Shown here: positions 17,473 to 27,549 of the stretch, piece after piece
How positions within the stretch are numbered: the stretch's first letter is position 1
How the letters are laid out: each line of letters starts with the position of its first letter
NCBI RefSeq assembly: GCF_000422545.1
Contig: NZ_KE383873.1
Coordinates: 227,905 to 291,904, forward strand
Direction of reading: 5' to 3'
Length of the DNA stretch: 64,000 bases
Origin: Desulfocurvibacter africanus subsp. africanus DSM 2603
GTDB taxonomy: Bacteria > Desulfobacterota > Desulfovibrionia > Desulfovibrionales > Desulfovibrionaceae
The notes under the pieces: generated by a model
The model's input: only the letters and a program-made list of their open reading frames with translations
Told to the model about the DNA's origin: nothing
Databases searched by the model: none
Made by a program: the position numbers and the translations under genes

Positions 17473-19782
17473 ATGAAGATCCGCAGCATCACAGTGGAAT
17501 TCTGTCTTGTCTCCTCCATCGTCGTGCTCGTGTGCATAGCGGCCATGGTCTTCTACATCAATGCCTCCACCTCTCGGATTATTACTGAGATTCAGCATAA
17601 TGAGATGCAACAGATGAACGGGATGGCCTCCTCGGCACTGGATGATTACATATCCCGCTTCGATTCCCTGAGCAGTTTCCTTGCCCAGAGCCATACGATC
17701 ATCAATAGCGCCTATTCCGTTTCGGACGATGGCCAGGATCTCCTGCGCCAGCAGTTCGCATTGCATCCGGAGCTTGTCTTTCTCTATATTTATGGTCCGG
17801 ACGGGAATGTGACTCTCGGCCAAAGCCGGGGCGGCGAGTACGCGCCCGATGCGGAGCTTTTGTCGGCCTATCGGGGCCAGCTCAAGCAGAAGGGCGTGGA
17901 GCGCTTCATCTCCGGCCGCCCATTCCACGACAAAGCCACGGGCGCCATGGCCATGGCCGTTGCCAGGCCCCTGCACGATTTCATCGATGGCAGGTTGGTG
18001 GGCGGGCTGGTGCTCGGGGTTGATTTTTCCCGCTTCGTGCAGTCGTACATCGCCGACCTGCATATCGGCGGCAAGGGCTACGCCTACATGCTGGATGCAA
18101 GCGGAACCATCATAGCCCATCCGAACGAGAAGGTCCTGTTCACGCAGTCCGCTGTCTTCGACCAGCTCAAGGCCGCGGAGAGCGAGGGCAAAAATGCCTT
18201 CGAGTACTTCTACAAGGGCGATGACAAGGTCCAGCTCTTCGCACGCAATGCGACGACAGGCTGGTATATCAACATCACGGCCCTGCGAGATGAACTTTCC
18301 GCCCCGGCCCGGCGGCAGCAGGCAACGCTCGCCGCCATCGGTGCGCTCGCCATAATGCTTCTGGCCGGCGGGCTAGTTTTCGGCTTGCGGAAAATCATCA
18401 CGGCGCCCATCGAGAGCCTCAAGAGCTATGCGGGCAAGCTGGCCCGCAGTGATTTCAACGCGACGCTCGAAGGTCGCTTCCGCCACGAAATGGCCGAGCT
18501 GGCCGAGGATCTGCGTGATACGTCGAGTCAATTGAAGAGGAAATTCGGCTTTGCCAAGGGCGTGCTCGACGGCATCACCTTCCCGTGCTTCGTGATTGAC
18601 CACCGCAAACAGGTGACCTTCGTGAATGCGGATTTCCTGGCGCTCTTTGAGCGTCCGGGCAAGCCCGAGGACTGGTTGGGCAAGGCCCCCGGCGAACTCT
18701 GGCATGGCGACGCGTCGAAAGAAACCCAGGCCTGGCAGGCATTCACGGAGGATCGCCCGTTGCGGGAGGAGGCGCTCATTCGGCTTGCCGGCGGCGTCGA
18801 GGTATCGGTCAACATCAGCGCCACGCCCATCTATGACCTGGATGGAGTCAAAATCGGTGTCATTTGCCTGTGCTACGACCTGACCGCCATGCGTCAGGCC
18901 GAAGCCAGCATCACCAGCCAGAACACGGCCATCGCCGATGCCGCTGGCCGGGCCGACGAAATTTCCCAGCGTCTGTCCTCCGCCGCCGAGCAGCTGAGTG
19001 CCCAGGTGGAAACCTCGCGCCGGGGGGCCGAGATTCAAAGCGAGCGCGTGGCTGAAACGGCCACGGCCGTCGAGCAGATGAACGCCACGGTGCTCGACGT
19101 GGCGCGCAACGCCGCCAGCGCATCCCGCAAGGCCGGATTGGCCAACGAGAAGGCCGGCCAGGGAGCCGAGGTTGTCGCGCGCACCATGGAGGTCATGGAA
19201 CGCATCAGGGCTCAGACCGAGGAGCTTCAGCGCAACATGGCCGTGCTGGGCGAACAGGCTCAAGGCATCGGCCAGGTCATGACGGTCATCGAGGATATCG
19301 CGGACCAGACCAACCTGCTGGCGCTCAACGCGGCCATCGAGGCGGCCAGGGCAGGCGAGGCCGGCCGGGGCTTCGCCGTGGTAGCCGACGAGGTGCGCAA
19401 GCTGGCCGAAAAAACCATGGACGCCACGCGCGAGGTGGGCGGGGTCATCGCCGCCATACAGCAAGGCGCCAGGCAGGCCGTGGAGTCCACGCGCAAGGCC
19501 GAGGAAACGGTCCGGCTCGGCGCGGACATGGCCGAGCGCTCAGGCCAGTCCCTGCACGAGATCATGGAGGTCATTGGCGGCACTGCCTCGGAAGTCGCCG
19601 GCATCGCCACTGCAGCCGAAGAACAGTCCGCCACCAGCGAGCAGATCAGCAGGGCCACGAGCGAAGTCAACCGCATTTCCAGCGAGACGGCGCAGGCCAT
19701 GAACGACTCGGCCAATGCCGTGGACGAACTTGTGGCCCTGGCCCAGGGCCTGCGCCGACTCATCAGCGACATGGGTGCCTAG
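17473..19782 (+). CDS. Methyl-accepting chemotaxis protein with Cache sensor and PAS domain
   Basis: Chemoreceptor of 769 residues. The ATG at 17473 has GGAG seven bases upstream. Order: membrane helix (about 10-32), dCache-type extracytoplasmic region (about 35-285; [33 protein letters not shown]), second helix (about 290-310), HAMP, a cytoplasmic PAS domain (about 365-480; [20 protein letters not shown]) and a methyl-accepting domain with the [20 protein letters not shown] tip. It ends [10 protein letters not shown], so unlike the other two receptors it lacks the CheR-docking pentapeptide, and it has no cheW partner. The stop TAG (19780-19782) is the first three bases of a type A element. 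Confidence 0.93.
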   Translation: MKIRSITVEFCLVSSIVVLVCIAAMVFYINASTSRIITEIQHNEMQQMNGMASSALDDYISRFDSLSSFLAQSHTIINSAYSVSDDGQDLLRQQFALHPELVFLYIYGPDGNVTLGQSRGGEYAPDAELLSAYRGQLKQKGVERFISGRPFHDKATGAMAMAVARPLHDFIDGRLVGGLVLGVDFSRFVQSYIADLHIGGKGYAYMLDASGTIIAHPNEKVLFTQSAVFDQLKAAESEGKNAFEYFYKGDDKVQLFARNATTGWYINITALRDELSAPARRQQATLAAIGALAIMLLAGGLVFGLRKIITAPIESLKSYAGKLARSDFNATLEGRFRHEMAELAEDLRDTSSQLKRKFGFAKGVLDGITFPCFVIDHRKQVTFVNADFLALFERPGKPEDWLGKAPGELWHGDASKETQAWQAFTEDRPLREEALIRLAGGVEVSVNISATPIYDLDGVKIGVICLCYDLTAMRQAEASITSQNTAIADAAGRADEISQRLSSAAEQLSAQVETSRRGAEIQSERVAETATAVEQMNATVLDVARNAASASRKAGLANEKAGQGAEVVARTMEVMERIRAQTEELQRNMAVLGEQAQGIGQVMTVIEDIADQTNLLALNAAIEAARAGEAGRGFAVVADEVRKLAEKTMDATREVGGVIAAIQQGARQAVESTRKAEETVRLGADMAERSGQSLHEIMEVIGGTASEVAGIATAAEEQSATSEQISRATSEVNRISSETAQAMNDSANAVDELVALAQGLRRLISDMGA

Positions 19783-19907
19783 AGCATTTTGCTTTTGAAA
19801 ATGCTCTGCAAGCCATGCGTCGGCATGGCTTGCCGCCGCGTAGGCGTAGGCGCAATTCACTTGCGCCGTCAACGCCGGAGCGGGCGTCTTAAAAGCAATC
19901 TGCTTTA
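19780..19907 (+). repeat. Type A mobile element, copy 4
   Basis: 128 bp, a near-consensus copy. It starts at the stop codon of the chemoreceptor and ends CTTTAAAGG, so the ancestral stop was probably TAA. The remaining gap to copA (19908-20120) is AT-rich and shows no gene. Confidence 0.88.
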
Positions 19908-20120
19908 AAGGTGAAGCCTGTCCGCAGAGGAGTATTCTTTGTCAGGAAGGTGCTCCTCCGTAATTATATGAAATTATTGTAGCTAAATATTCTAATGTGA
20001 GTTCTTACGCAATTTAAGCCAGTTACATAGATTTACTTTACGTTCCAGAAGGCCCGCCGGAATTCGCACTGCTTTCAGGGGTAGGCTTGGTTTGGCCGCT
20101 TGTGCTCGGGGCTTGCTTTT

Positions 20121-20154
20121 TCAGGAAGTTACCCTAATTTGGTATTATTCCTGA
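20121..20154 (+). promoter_or_regulatory. Inverted repeat over a possible copA promoter
   Basis: TCAGGAA (20121-20127) and TTCCTGA (20148-20154) flank 20 AT-rich bases. TTGCTT at 20113-20118 and TAATTT at 20135-20140 could be -35 and -10 elements, so the repeat would overlap the promoter. It may be the operator of a copper-responsive regulator, but no regulator gene is adjacent. Confidence 0.4.
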
Positions 20155-20179
20155 CTGATCTCGACCCAAGAAGGCGACC

Positions 20180-22753
20180 ATGAGCGAACATACCATACCA
20201 CGCATGTCGTCCATCGACACACCCGAAGCTTCCAAGATCGATGGACCTAAGGCTGAGAAGGCCAAGCACGTCCAGGCCCAGGTCAAGGGCATGCACTGCG
20301 CGGCTTGCTCGGCGCGCATAGAGCGCACCGTGGGAGCCATGGACGGTGTCAGGGGCGTTTCCGTGAACCTGGCCGGCGAGACCATGGACGTGGATTTTGA
20401 TCCGCATGTCGTGAGCTTCGACTCCATAGGCGAACGCATCAAGAAGCTGGGCTTCGAGGCCGTGCCACCACCGGAGTCTGCCGCCACGAGCGAGACTCTG
20501 CTGGAACTGGACATCGGCGGCATGCACTGCGCCTCGTGCTCATCGCGCATCGAGCGAGTAGTGGGTGCCATGGAGGGCGTGCGCAAGGCCGAGGTCAACC
20601 TGGCCACGGAGTCGGGCCTGTTCGAGTTCGATCCGGACGCGCTCAGCCCCAGGGCCATCCGCGAGGCCATCGGCAAGCTCGGCTTCACGGCCAAGGCGCG
20701 CACAAAGGCCGGCGAGGCTATGGCCGATCGCCAGCGCCTGGCCGAGGAGCGTTTGTCAGGTCTCAAGCGGCGGCTTATCCCGGCTTTCGCCTTCGCCTTG
20801 CCTGTGCTCGTGCTTTCCATGGGCCACATGGTCGGCATGCCCCTGCCGCACTGGCTGGATCCCATGCACGCGCCGCTCAATTTCGCCCTGGCTCAGCTTG
20901 CGCTGACTTTGCCCGTACTGTGGTCCGGCCGCGAGTTCTATACCATTGGCTTCCCCAACCTGCTGCGCGGCCAGCCCAACATGGACTCGCTCATCGCTGT
21001 GGGCACGGGCGCGGCCGTGGTCTATTCGGTCTGGAACACCATCGAAATCGGCCTGGGCGTGAATCCCATGGAAAGGGCCATGGACCTCTACTTCGAGGCC
21101 GCGGCCGTGCTTATCGCCCTGGTTTCTCTGGGCCGTTATTTCGAGGCCCGCGCCAAGCTGCGGACTTCGGACGCCATCCGCGCGCTCATGCAGCTTGCGC
21201 CGGATACGGCCACTTTGGTCACGGAGCAGGGCGTGCAGCCCATCCCGGTGGACGAGGTCGAGCGCGGCGATGTGCTGCTGGTGCGGCCCGGCGAGCGGCT
21301 GCCCGTGGACGGCGTGGTGGTCGAGGGCGAGTCGGGCGTGGACGAAGCCATGCTCACGGGCGAGCCCCTGCCCGTGACCAAGCGGCCCGGTGACGCCGTG
21401 ACCGGCGGCACGCTCAACACAACGGGCGCGCTGACCATCAAGACCAGCCGCGTGGGCGCGGACACGACGCTCTCGCGCATCATCGACATGGTGCGCAAGG
21501 CCCAGGGCACCAAGGCGCCCATCGCCAACCTGGCCGACACCATCAGCTTTTATTTCGTGCCCGCGGTCATGAGCCTGGCCGTGCTGTCGGGCTTGGCCTG
21601 GTACTTCATCGGCGGAGCCGATTTCACCTTCGCCCTGCGTATTTTCATCGCCGTGCTGGTCATCGCCTGCCCCTGCGCCATGGGCCTGGCCACGCCGACC
21701 TCCATCATGGTCGGCACCGGGCGCGGCGCGCAACTGGGCGTGCTGGTCAAGGGCGGCGAAGCCCTGCAGACCGCCGAATCCATCGATGCCGTGGTTTTTG
21801 ACAAGACCGGCACCCTGACCCACGGCAAACCCGAATTGACCGACCTGGAACCACTCACGGACGCTTTCGGCGACAGGCGACAATTGCTGTCCCTGGCCGC
21901 GGCGGCCGAGTCGGTCAGCGAGCACCCTCTGGCCGCGGCCGTGGTGCGCACGGCCGAGCGCGAGGGAATTTCTCTGCTCAAGCCAGAGAACTTCCAGGCC
22001 TTGGGCGGCCGAGGCATAACAGCCAGTGTGGACGGCCGGGCCGTGCTGTTGGGCAACCGCGAACTCATGGTCGAGCAGGACGTGCAGGATACGGATCCAG
22101 GCCGCAGCACGGCCATTGCGGCGAGCCTGTCCGCTCAGGGCAAGACCGCCCTGTACCTGGCCGTGGATGGAGGCCTGGCGGCGCTGCTGGCCGTGGCCGA
22201 CACGCTCAAGGACGAGGCTCCGGCCGTGGTGGCCGAACTGCGCGCCATGGGCAAACAGGTGGTCATGATCACCGGCGATAATGAGGTCACGGCCAGGGCC
22301 GTGGCGGCCCAGGCCGGCGTGTCGGAAGTGCTGGCCCAGGTCCTGCCGGGCCGCAAGGCCGAGGAGGTGCGCAAGCTCCAGCAGCGCGGGCTCAGGGTGG
22401 CCATGATCGGCGATGGCATCAACGACGCTCCGGCCTTGGCCCAGGCCGATCTCGGCTTGGCCATGGGCACGGGCATCGACGTGGCCGTGGAGTCGGGCGA
22501 CATGGTGCTCATGACCGGCAACCTGCGCGGCGTGCTCACTGCCTTGCGCCTTTCACGGGCGGTCATGGCCAACATCCGCCAGAACCTGTTCTGGGCCTTC
22601 GCCTACAACGTGGTGGGCATTCCCGTGGCCGCCGGCTTGCTCTACGCCCTTGGCGGGCCGACGCTTTCGCCCATGATCGCCGGAGCGGCCATGGCCATGA
22701 GCTCCGTATCCGTTGTCACCAATGCGCTGCGTTTGCGTTTTTTCAGAGGCTAG
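20180..22753 (+). CDS. copA: Copper-exporting P1B-type ATPase
   Basis: Protein of 857 residues that pumps Cu(I) out of the cytoplasm. Two N-terminal heavy-metal-associated domains carry [14 protein letters not shown] (about 37-50) and [14 protein letters not shown] (about 114-127). About eight membrane helices follow. The transport motif is CPC in [19 protein letters not shown], the actuator motif is TGEP in [12 protein letters not shown], the phosphorylation site is [12 protein letters not shown], the nucleotide-binding dipeptide is HP in SEHPLAA, and the hinge is [20 protein letters not shown]. All marks of CopA (P1B-1) are present. A small cysteine-rich gene follows after 11 bases. Confidence 0.96.
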   Translation: MSEHTIPRMSSIDTPEASKIDGPKAEKAKHVQAQVKGMHCAACSARIERTVGAMDGVRGVSVNLAGETMDVDFDPHVVSFDSIGERIKKLGFEAVPPPESAATSETLLELDIGGMHCASCSSRIERVVGAMEGVRKAEVNLATESGLFEFDPDALSPRAIREAIGKLGFTAKARTKAGEAMADRQRLAEERLSGLKRRLIPAFAFALPVLVLSMGHMVGMPLPHWLDPMHAPLNFALAQLALTLPVLWSGREFYTIGFPNLLRGQPNMDSLIAVGTGAAVVYSVWNTIEIGLGVNPMERAMDLYFEAAAVLIALVSLGRYFEARAKLRTSDAIRALMQLAPDTATLVTEQGVQPIPVDEVERGDVLLVRPGERLPVDGVVVEGESGVDEAMLTGEPLPVTKRPGDAVTGGTLNTTGALTIKTSRVGADTTLSRIIDMVRKAQGTKAPIANLADTISFYFVPAVMSLAVLSGLAWYFIGGADFTFALRIFIAVLVIACPCAMGLATPTSIMVGTGRGAQLGVLVKGGEALQTAESIDAVVFDKTGTLTHGKPELTDLEPLTDAFGDRRQLLSLAAAAESVSEHPLAAAVVRTAEREGISLLKPENFQALGGRGITASVDGRAVLLGNRELMVEQDVQDTDPGRSTAIAASLSAQGKTALYLAVDGGLAALLAVADTLKDEAPAVVAELRAMGKQVVMITGDNEVTARAVAAQAGVSEVLAQVLPGRKAEEVRKLQQRGLRVAMIGDGINDAPALAQADLGLAMGTGIDVAVESGDMVLMTGNLRGVLTALRLSRAVMANIRQNLFWAFAYNVVGIPVAAGLLYALGGPTLSPMIAGAAMAMSSVSVVTNALRLRFFRG

Positions 22754-22764
22754 TCGGAAAAAAC

Positions 22765-23064
22765 ATGGAAAACAGCCACAGATTCTTTCGCAACGCGGAG
22801 TGCAAGTATTTCCCCTGCCACAAGGTGGACGACGACAGCGAGTTCAACTGCCTGTTCTGCTTTTGTCCCCTGTATTGCCTGGGCCCAAAATGCGGAGGTG
22901 ATTTCGTCATGCGCGGGGGCGTCAAGGATTGCAGCAAGTGCCTCGTGCCCCACAGGCCCGAAGGCTACGATCACATCATGAAGAAACTTGGCGCATGGTT
23001 TGCGGAGTGCAGGAAGCGCGCGCAACAGGACGCTCAAGCCCCAGAAGCAGCGGATGGAGAATGA
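22765..23064 (+). CDS. Cysteine-rich small domain protein
   Basis: Protein of 99 residues with ten Cys in the pattern of the cysteine-rich small domain family (PF04071): FRNAECKYFPCHKV, EFNCLFCFCPLYCLGPKCGG, VKDCSKCLVPHRPEGYDHIM. The Cys and His probably bind metal; function is not known. It starts 11 bases after copA, so the two are likely cotranscribed, and a link to copper handling is possible. In other anaerobes the domain occurs near cobalamin or metal genes, so this is open. Confidence 0.85.
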   Translation: MENSHRFFRNAECKYFPCHKVDDDSEFNCLFCFCPLYCLGPKCGGDFVMRGGVKDCSKCLVPHRPEGYDHIMKKLGAWFAECRKRAQQDAQAPEAADGE

Positions 23065-23145
23065 GCCTTCACAAAGCGGCGTCTTTATAGCACAATGACG
23101 TCTCTTTACACTGACCCAGCCCTGGTCGAATCATAGGCTCCCTTC

Positions 23146-23892
23146 ATGCATATCCTTATCGCTGAAGACAATCAGGTGAATTTGCTCGTAGCCTCCAGGT
23201 TGCTCGACAAGCTCGGGCACAGCAGCGTCGGCGTTCCGGATGGAAGCCAGGCCCTGGAAGCCTTGGAGCGGGGCCATTTCGACCTGCTCCTGCTGGATGT
23301 GTCCATGCCCGTGTTGGATGGCCTGGAAACGGCCAAGGCGGTTCGCGTCAGGAACCTGGACATCCCCATCGTTCTGCTGACCGCCTTCTCCGATCCTGAA
23401 ACACGCGCCCAGGCCAAGGCCGTCGGCGTCGATCTCTTTCTCGACAAACCACTCGACAAGGAATCTCTGCGCAGGGTCATGGATCAGGTCACAACCGATA
23501 AGGCTCCGGACGTGAGCGGACTGCTCAGCTTGCAGCAGCAAAGTGACAGGCTCATCGACCTGGACCAGGTTCGTCGGCGCTTTTTCGATGATCTCACGCT
23601 CTTGCGCGAGGTCTATGGCATGTACATGCAGGACGCGCCTCAGCGGCTGCGCACAGTGCAGGAGAGCCTGGCCGCCGGGGACACGGCGGCTGCGGGCAAG
23701 GCCGCCCACTCCCTCAAGGGCATCAGCGGCTCGGTGGGATCTACGCGCCTGTCCGAAGCGGCGCAGGTCGTGGAGAAAGCCGGCCGGGCCGACGACCTTG
23801 CAGCCGCCCGCGAGGCCTTTCCGCTGGTGGAGACGCTCCTTGAGCAGACCATAAACGAGATACGGGATATCCTTTCCTGCTTGCCGGCCTGA
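23146..23892 (+). CDS. Receiver-HPt phosphotransfer protein
   Basis: Protein of 248 residues. Residues 1-120 are a CheY-like receiver with the acidic pocket AEDNQ, the phospho-Asp in LLLLDVSMPVLDG and Lys in LFLDKPLDKE. Residues about 150-245 are a histidine phosphotransfer domain with the His in AAGKAAHSLKGISGSVGS. It has no kinase or DNA-binding part, so it acts as an intermediate in a phosphorelay, and could serve the hybrid kinase at 5.9-9.1 kb or another. It ends one base before the next gene, so the two form an operon. Confidence 0.9.
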   Translation: MHILIAEDNQVNLLVASRLLDKLGHSSVGVPDGSQALEALERGHFDLLLLDVSMPVLDGLETAKAVRVRNLDIPIVLLTAFSDPETRAQAKAVGVDLFLDKPLDKESLRRVMDQVTTDKAPDVSGLLSLQQQSDRLIDLDQVRRRFFDDLTLLREVYGMYMQDAPQRLRTVQESLAAGDTAAAGKAAHSLKGISGSVGSTRLSEAAQVVEKAGRADDLAAAREAFPLVETLLEQTINEIRDILSCLPA

Positions 23893-23893
23893 T

Positions 23894-24997
23894 ATGTCCA
23901 GTGCGCGTATCCTGATCGTGGAGGATGAGCCGGTCACCCGCCTGGAGATAGCGGGTCGGCTTCAGGGCCTGGGCTATGCCGTGGTCGGAACGGCCTGCGC
24001 GGGCGAGGAAGCCGTGCATAAGGCCGGTGAGATCAGGCCGGAACTGGTGCTCATGGATATCTCCCTGGCCAGCGACCTTGACGGCATCGGAGCCGCTGCG
24101 GCCATCCGCGAACGCTTCGCCATCCCAGTGGTCTACCTGACCGCCGACAGCCAGCCCGAGACGCTGGAGAGAGCCAAGATCACCGGCCCTTTCGGCTATC
24201 TGGTCAAGCCTTTCGACAATGCGGACCTACGCTCGACAATCGAGATTGCCCTCTACAAGCACCAGATCGATAAGCGGCTCCAGCAAAGCGAGGACCGCTA
24301 CCGGACCATCTTCGAGAACGCCATGGTCGGCATATACCGCAGCACGCCCGAAGGGCGCTTCGTAAGCGTCAACGCGGCCCTGGCCGGAATGCTCGGCTAC
24401 GACTCGCCCGAGCAGCTCATGGATGGCGTGCGCAGCATAGAACTGCAGATTTATGCCGATGAGGACCGTCGCGCCGAGTTCCTGCGTCTGCTGCGGGAGC
24501 GCGGCAGCGTCGAGCACTTCGAGTCCCAAGTCTTCGGCCGAGATGGAGATGAGCTGTGGATATCCGAAAGCGCCCGGCTTCTATGCTCCAACGATTGCTG
24601 GCATATTGACGGCACGGTCATCGACATCAGCGCGCGCAAGGAAGCTGAAAGCGCCTACAGGTCTACTTTCGAGCTTCTGGACCGGACCATCGACGCCATC
24701 CCCGACCTGGTGGCCGTCACGGACCTCGATGGCCATATCATTCTCGCCAACGCGGCCTTTGCCCGAGCCACCGGCTTGTCCAAGGACGCAGTGCGCGCGC
24801 ACCGTTATCAGGACCTCGTGCATCGGGGCGAGCCGCTCTCGCCCGTGAGCGAGGAAAGCCGCGAGCGGATAATCTGGTCTTCCAGCCTGGATGTCCGATT
24901 TCAGGAGCATGTCTCGCCGTTCAAGGATCTGCAGGGCTCCATCATCGGCGCCGTGCGCGTGCTGCGCAACGTGATCGGCCTGGTCGAGTGTTCCTGA
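23894..24997 (+). CDS. Response regulator with receiver and two PAS domains, no output domain
   Basis: Protein of 367 residues. The receiver (about 5-120) has VEDEP, phospho-Asp in LVLMDISLASDLDG and Lys in FGYLVKPFDNAD. PAS 1 is about 135-250 (RYRTIFENAMVGIYRSTPEG) and PAS 2 about 255-365 (TIDAIPDLVAVTDLDGHIIL). The chain ends at the last PAS strand, where kinases or cyclases would normally continue; no frameshift is evident, since the stop is followed by a new gene. The receiver plus sensors may act by protein interaction with the REC-HPt protein one base upstream. Confidence 0.9.
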   Translation: MSSARILIVEDEPVTRLEIAGRLQGLGYAVVGTACAGEEAVHKAGEIRPELVLMDISLASDLDGIGAAAAIRERFAIPVVYLTADSQPETLERAKITGPFGYLVKPFDNADLRSTIEIALYKHQIDKRLQQSEDRYRTIFENAMVGIYRSTPEGRFVSVNAALAGMLGYDSPEQLMDGVRSIELQIYADEDRRAEFLRLLRERGSVEHFESQVFGRDGDELWISESARLLCSNDCWHIDGTVIDISARKEAESAYRSTFELLDRTIDAIPDLVAVTDLDGHIILANAAFARATGLSKDAVRAHRYQDLVHRGEPLSPVSEESRERIIWSSSLDVRFQEHVSPFKDLQGSIIGAVRVLRNVIGLVECS

Positions 24998-25010
24998 AGC
25001 AGGAAGAGAA

Positions 25011-25241
25011 ATGCGCAAGCACCAGTTCATCAAGCAGGACTGCAACTGCACGAAGCGGGCGACCATCTGGGTCTGCAAGTTCTGCGAGACCAAGGAATAC
25101 CGCAGCCTGCAGGAGATCAAGCGCCTGCCGCCGCACCAAGCCGAATGCAGCCACCAGGGCGCGCCGCAGGCCTCTCACGACGAGCGCTTCAAGGGATTCC
25201 TGGGCGGGACCTTCGACTGCCTGGCGCCCGAGGCGGGTTGA
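25011..25241 (+). CDS. Small hypothetical protein with Cys pairs
   Basis: Protein of 76 residues with AGGAAG upstream of its ATG, 13 bases after the REC-PAS-PAS gene. Cys are at DCNCTKRATIWVCKFCETKE, a C-x-C...C-x2-C arrangement that may form a small zinc site, plus ECSH. I do not recognise the family. Same-strand spacing suggests it belongs to the same operon. Confidence 0.55.
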   Translation: MRKHQFIKQDCNCTKRATIWVCKFCETKEYRSLQEIKRLPPHQAECSHQGAPQASHDERFKGFLGGTFDCLAPEAG

Positions 25242-25397
25242 TTCGGCCCAATCTGGCCTGATCCGGCCTGTTCCACGCCAGTCCGTCAATGAACTGCGCT
25301 GGTCCAGGCAGCTTCCCGTTCGGTATGTCCCTGGCGGGTGGGGCGGGAAGTCGGTCAGAGGCGGACAGGAGTCCGCCCAGGCACGCAAATGCCCGTA

Positions 25398-25438
25398 AGG
25401 CAGGCCGGAATGTATAGGACATACATTCCGGCCTGCCT
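25398..25438. terminator. Perfect 18-bp inverted repeat between convergent genes
   Basis: AGGCAGGCCGGAATGTAT and its exact complement separated by five bases. It lies between the plus-strand signalling operon and the minus-strand DUF4282 gene. It has no T-run. It is best read as a bidirectional terminator, although such a long perfect arm could also be a binding site. Confidence 0.5.
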
Positions 25439-25475
25439 AGTATCGATCGGGATTTGGCCCGGCAGCCGGCTCCGT

Positions 25476-25790
25476 TTACTTCGCGTCGCTGTTCTGCTCG
25501 GGAAGGGCCGCGCGGATGGCGCCCAGGCGGTCGTACATGCCGAAAAACACGATGGACCATTCGCAGGTCATACGCAGGAAAACGAAACCGGCAACGACTC
25601 CGATCAGGGACAGCAGGATTTTCCCGAAGCCGCCGCCGAAGCTGTCGCCCATCATGCCGAAGCCGCTGAAAATACCCATGAGGCCTGCCAGCGCGATAAG
25701 CGCGAGCCCGAAGAAATAGACGAACTTGATGATCTTCGGCGTAATCAACTTTTCAAACGAGAAGACGTGATTCATCAGATCCTTGTCCAT
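25476..25790 (-). CDS. DUF4282 membrane protein
   Basis: Protein of 104 residues with two membrane helices (about 23-45 and 58-80). It matches the DUF4282 pattern: FSFEKLITPKIIKFVYFFGL at the start and RMTCEWSIVFFGMYDRLGAI after the second helix. The family is of unknown function and common in anaerobes and actinobacteria. The ATG at 25790 follows AAGGAG. Monocistronic. Confidence 0.85.
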   Translation of the reverse strand: MDKDLMNHVFSFEKLITPKIIKFVYFFGLALIALAGLMGIFSGFGMMGDSFGGGFGKILLSLIGVVAGFVFLRMTCEWSIVFFGMYDRLGAIRAALPEQNSDAK

Positions 25791-25874
25791 GTCGATTCTC
25801 CTTCCTTAGTGTATCCGAATTGCGTAGTGCGTTTTCCAGGCTTCCGGCTCAAGACTCATCAAAGTAGATTATTG

Positions 25875-26003
25875 TAGAGCAGATTGCTTTTAAGACGCCC
25901 GCTCCGGCGCCCGCGGCGCAAGTGAATTGCGCCTGCGCCTACGCGCGGCGGCAAGCCACGCCGACGCATGGCTTGCAGAGCATTTTCACAAACAAAATGC
26001 TCC
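25875..26003 (-). repeat. Type A mobile element, copy 5
   Basis: 129 bp, reverse orientation, from TAGAGCAGATTGCTTTT to a slightly decayed left end (AACAAAATGCTCCA). It sits about 85 bases upstream of the DUF4282 start and does not touch a stop codon. The stretch 26004-26341 shows no gene. Confidence 0.8.
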
Positions 26004-26341
26004 AATCGAGATGACGCCGTTGCATGGGTTCTTGCCGCACCATTTAGCAAAGCGACCTCGGCCAGGTCCGTGCCTTTGGCCTCAGGCCCAAACAGCGGCC
26101 TGCGGAGGGAATGCAGCTGACCTGTCCTTCCCGCGAATCCATGCAGACCTGCATCCGGAATGCAGAAACCCCTTCCGCCTCTTGCGTCGGGAGCGGCTCC
26201 ATATGCAGTAAAAAATTGATTAATTTATACTAGACGTGAAGCCTGCCGTAGTCAATCTTCGCCCGGCCCGACAGGCAGGCCGACAGGCTACGAAAGAGCG
26301 ATTCCGGCTGGCAGCGAAACGTCTTGAGCAGAGTGCTTTTA

Positions 26342-26451
26342 TAGCAGATTGCATTTGAAATGGGGGTCCAGGGGAATCATTTCCCTGGTGGGAGGGTCTG
26401 GGAGGGCAAAGCCCTTCCCAGTTTCTGCCAGTTCTTGCGCAAAACGCTCTA
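26342..26451 (+). repeat. Type B mobile element, copy 1
   Basis: About 110 bp, from TAGCAGATTGCATTTGAAAT to CAAAACGCTCTA. The interior contains CCAGGGGAATCATTTCCCTGG, a palindrome, and GGGAGGGCAAAGCCCTTCCC, another. Its ends match those of type A over TAGAGC-N3-TTGC, although its interior is unrelated. A short type-A-like end (GAGCAGAGTGCTTTT) precedes it. Confidence 0.75.
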
Positions 26452-26650
26452 CGACGCCCGTGTTAATCTCCCCCCTAAATCAAGCCGCCTGTCTGGAGAG
26501 CCGGGCCCTCGCCAGAGAGAGGAAATACCACCTCCGCCTTGCCCGGATAGTCCTGGCACGCTATCCTGGACAATGGTTTGTCAGACCGGGCGGCAGGCAA
26601 TGCCGCCAGACCGGGCCTGGGGCCATGGTCTCGGAAGGCGTCCGCAAGGC

Positions 26651-26828
26651 CTTCACGGCCTCAATCGGATCAGCGGGATGCGCACGAACGAGGAGCAGAC
26701 GGATGCATGGGTGCGTGCGACAGCCTGCTTGCGCAAGACAGATGGCAAATGGCTGATCACGCACGAGCATGTCTCAGTGCCTTTCTATGGACGACAGCGG
26801 CAAGGCGGCACTCGATCTCAGGCCATAG
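26651..26828 (+). pseudogene. SnoaL/ketosteroid-isomerase-like protein, 3' remnant
   Basis: The frame reads GLNRISGMRTNEEQTDAWVR and ATACLRKTDGKWLITHEHVS before VPFY. A one-base shift then gives MDDSGKAALDLRP and a TAG at 26826. The H-E-H-V-S-V-P-F end is typical of SnoaL-like/DUF4440 proteins. The N-terminal half is missing, with repeat B copy 1 about 200 bases upstream. A DinB-like gene follows at 26850. Confidence 0.6.
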
Positions 26829-26849
26829 CAGCTTCAGGAGGACACACAC

Positions 26850-27362
26850 ATGGCAACCACGACCGGTGCTCAGTTGGCCCACGGCATCCGTCAGGACATA
26901 CAAGAGCTGAAGAAGGTCTGCGCAGGGCTCGATGAGAGCATCGCCTCCAGCGCGCCTGCAGGACGATGGTCTCCCAAGGAAATCCTCTCCCACCTCCTGG
27001 GGCCCGAAGGCTCCAGACTCCTGCCGATCCTTACGGTCTTTCTCGATCAGGATACCCCCAGGATCGACATCGAGGCCGAGAATCCATTCTTCTCCGAGAA
27101 CCGCGCCCGTATGAGCTTTGCCCAACTTATTTCCGAGGTCGAACGAGAGTACGGCCGCATGGCCGAGTTTGCAGCCGGGCTCTCACGGGAGCAGCTCGAC
27201 CGGAAGGCCCGCATCCCCATGCTCAAGGATACGCCATTCGGGGAATACCCGACGCTGGAAGTCTGGATCGGCCTGCTTGGCGGCTCGGAACAGTCTCATC
27301 TGCACTTTCACACCGGGCAGATGCGCGAGATCATGGGGGAGCTGGGCGTGCCGCCACGCTAG
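26850..27362 (+). CDS. DinB-like four-helix metalloprotein
   Basis: Protein of 170 residues with a CAGGAGG ribosome-binding site. The pattern matches the DinB/YfiT superfamily: RWSPKEILSHLLGPEGSR with a first His, and GSEQSHLHFHTGQMREIM with the C-terminal His pair, spaced as for a divalent metal site. Members include thiol-dependent S-transferases and many of unknown role. The stop TAG (27360-27362) is the start of a truncated type A element. Confidence 0.8.
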   Translation: MATTTGAQLAHGIRQDIQELKKVCAGLDESIASSAPAGRWSPKEILSHLLGPEGSRLLPILTVFLDQDTPRIDIEAENPFFSENRARMSFAQLISEVEREYGRMAEFAAGLSREQLDRKARIPMLKDTPFGEYPTLEVWIGLLGGSEQSHLHFHTGQMREIMGELGVPPR

Positions 27363-27415
27363 AGCATTTTGCTTTTGAAAATGCTCGGCAAGCCTGCGTC
27401 GGCATGGCCCGCCGG
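27360..27415 (+). repeat. Type A mobile element, copy 6 (truncated)
   Basis: Only the left hairpin (TAGAGCATTTTGCTTTTG and its complement) and part of the GCAAGCC...GGCATGG palindrome remain. Its first bases form the DinB-like gene's stop. Further on, 27466-27497 holds a 10-base inverted repeat GTTGAAAAAA / TTTTTTCAAC that may be a terminator. Confidence 0.7.
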
Positions 27416-27549
27416 ATGCGCAGCATCCGTGAGCAAGGGTTGAGCAATGCTTACGCATTGCGGAGTTGAAAAAAGCCGGGATGGTTTTTTTCAACAGTTG
27501 GATAAAGGCGGAACCAGCATTGGAAACAGAAGCGACACGGAGGCATGAG

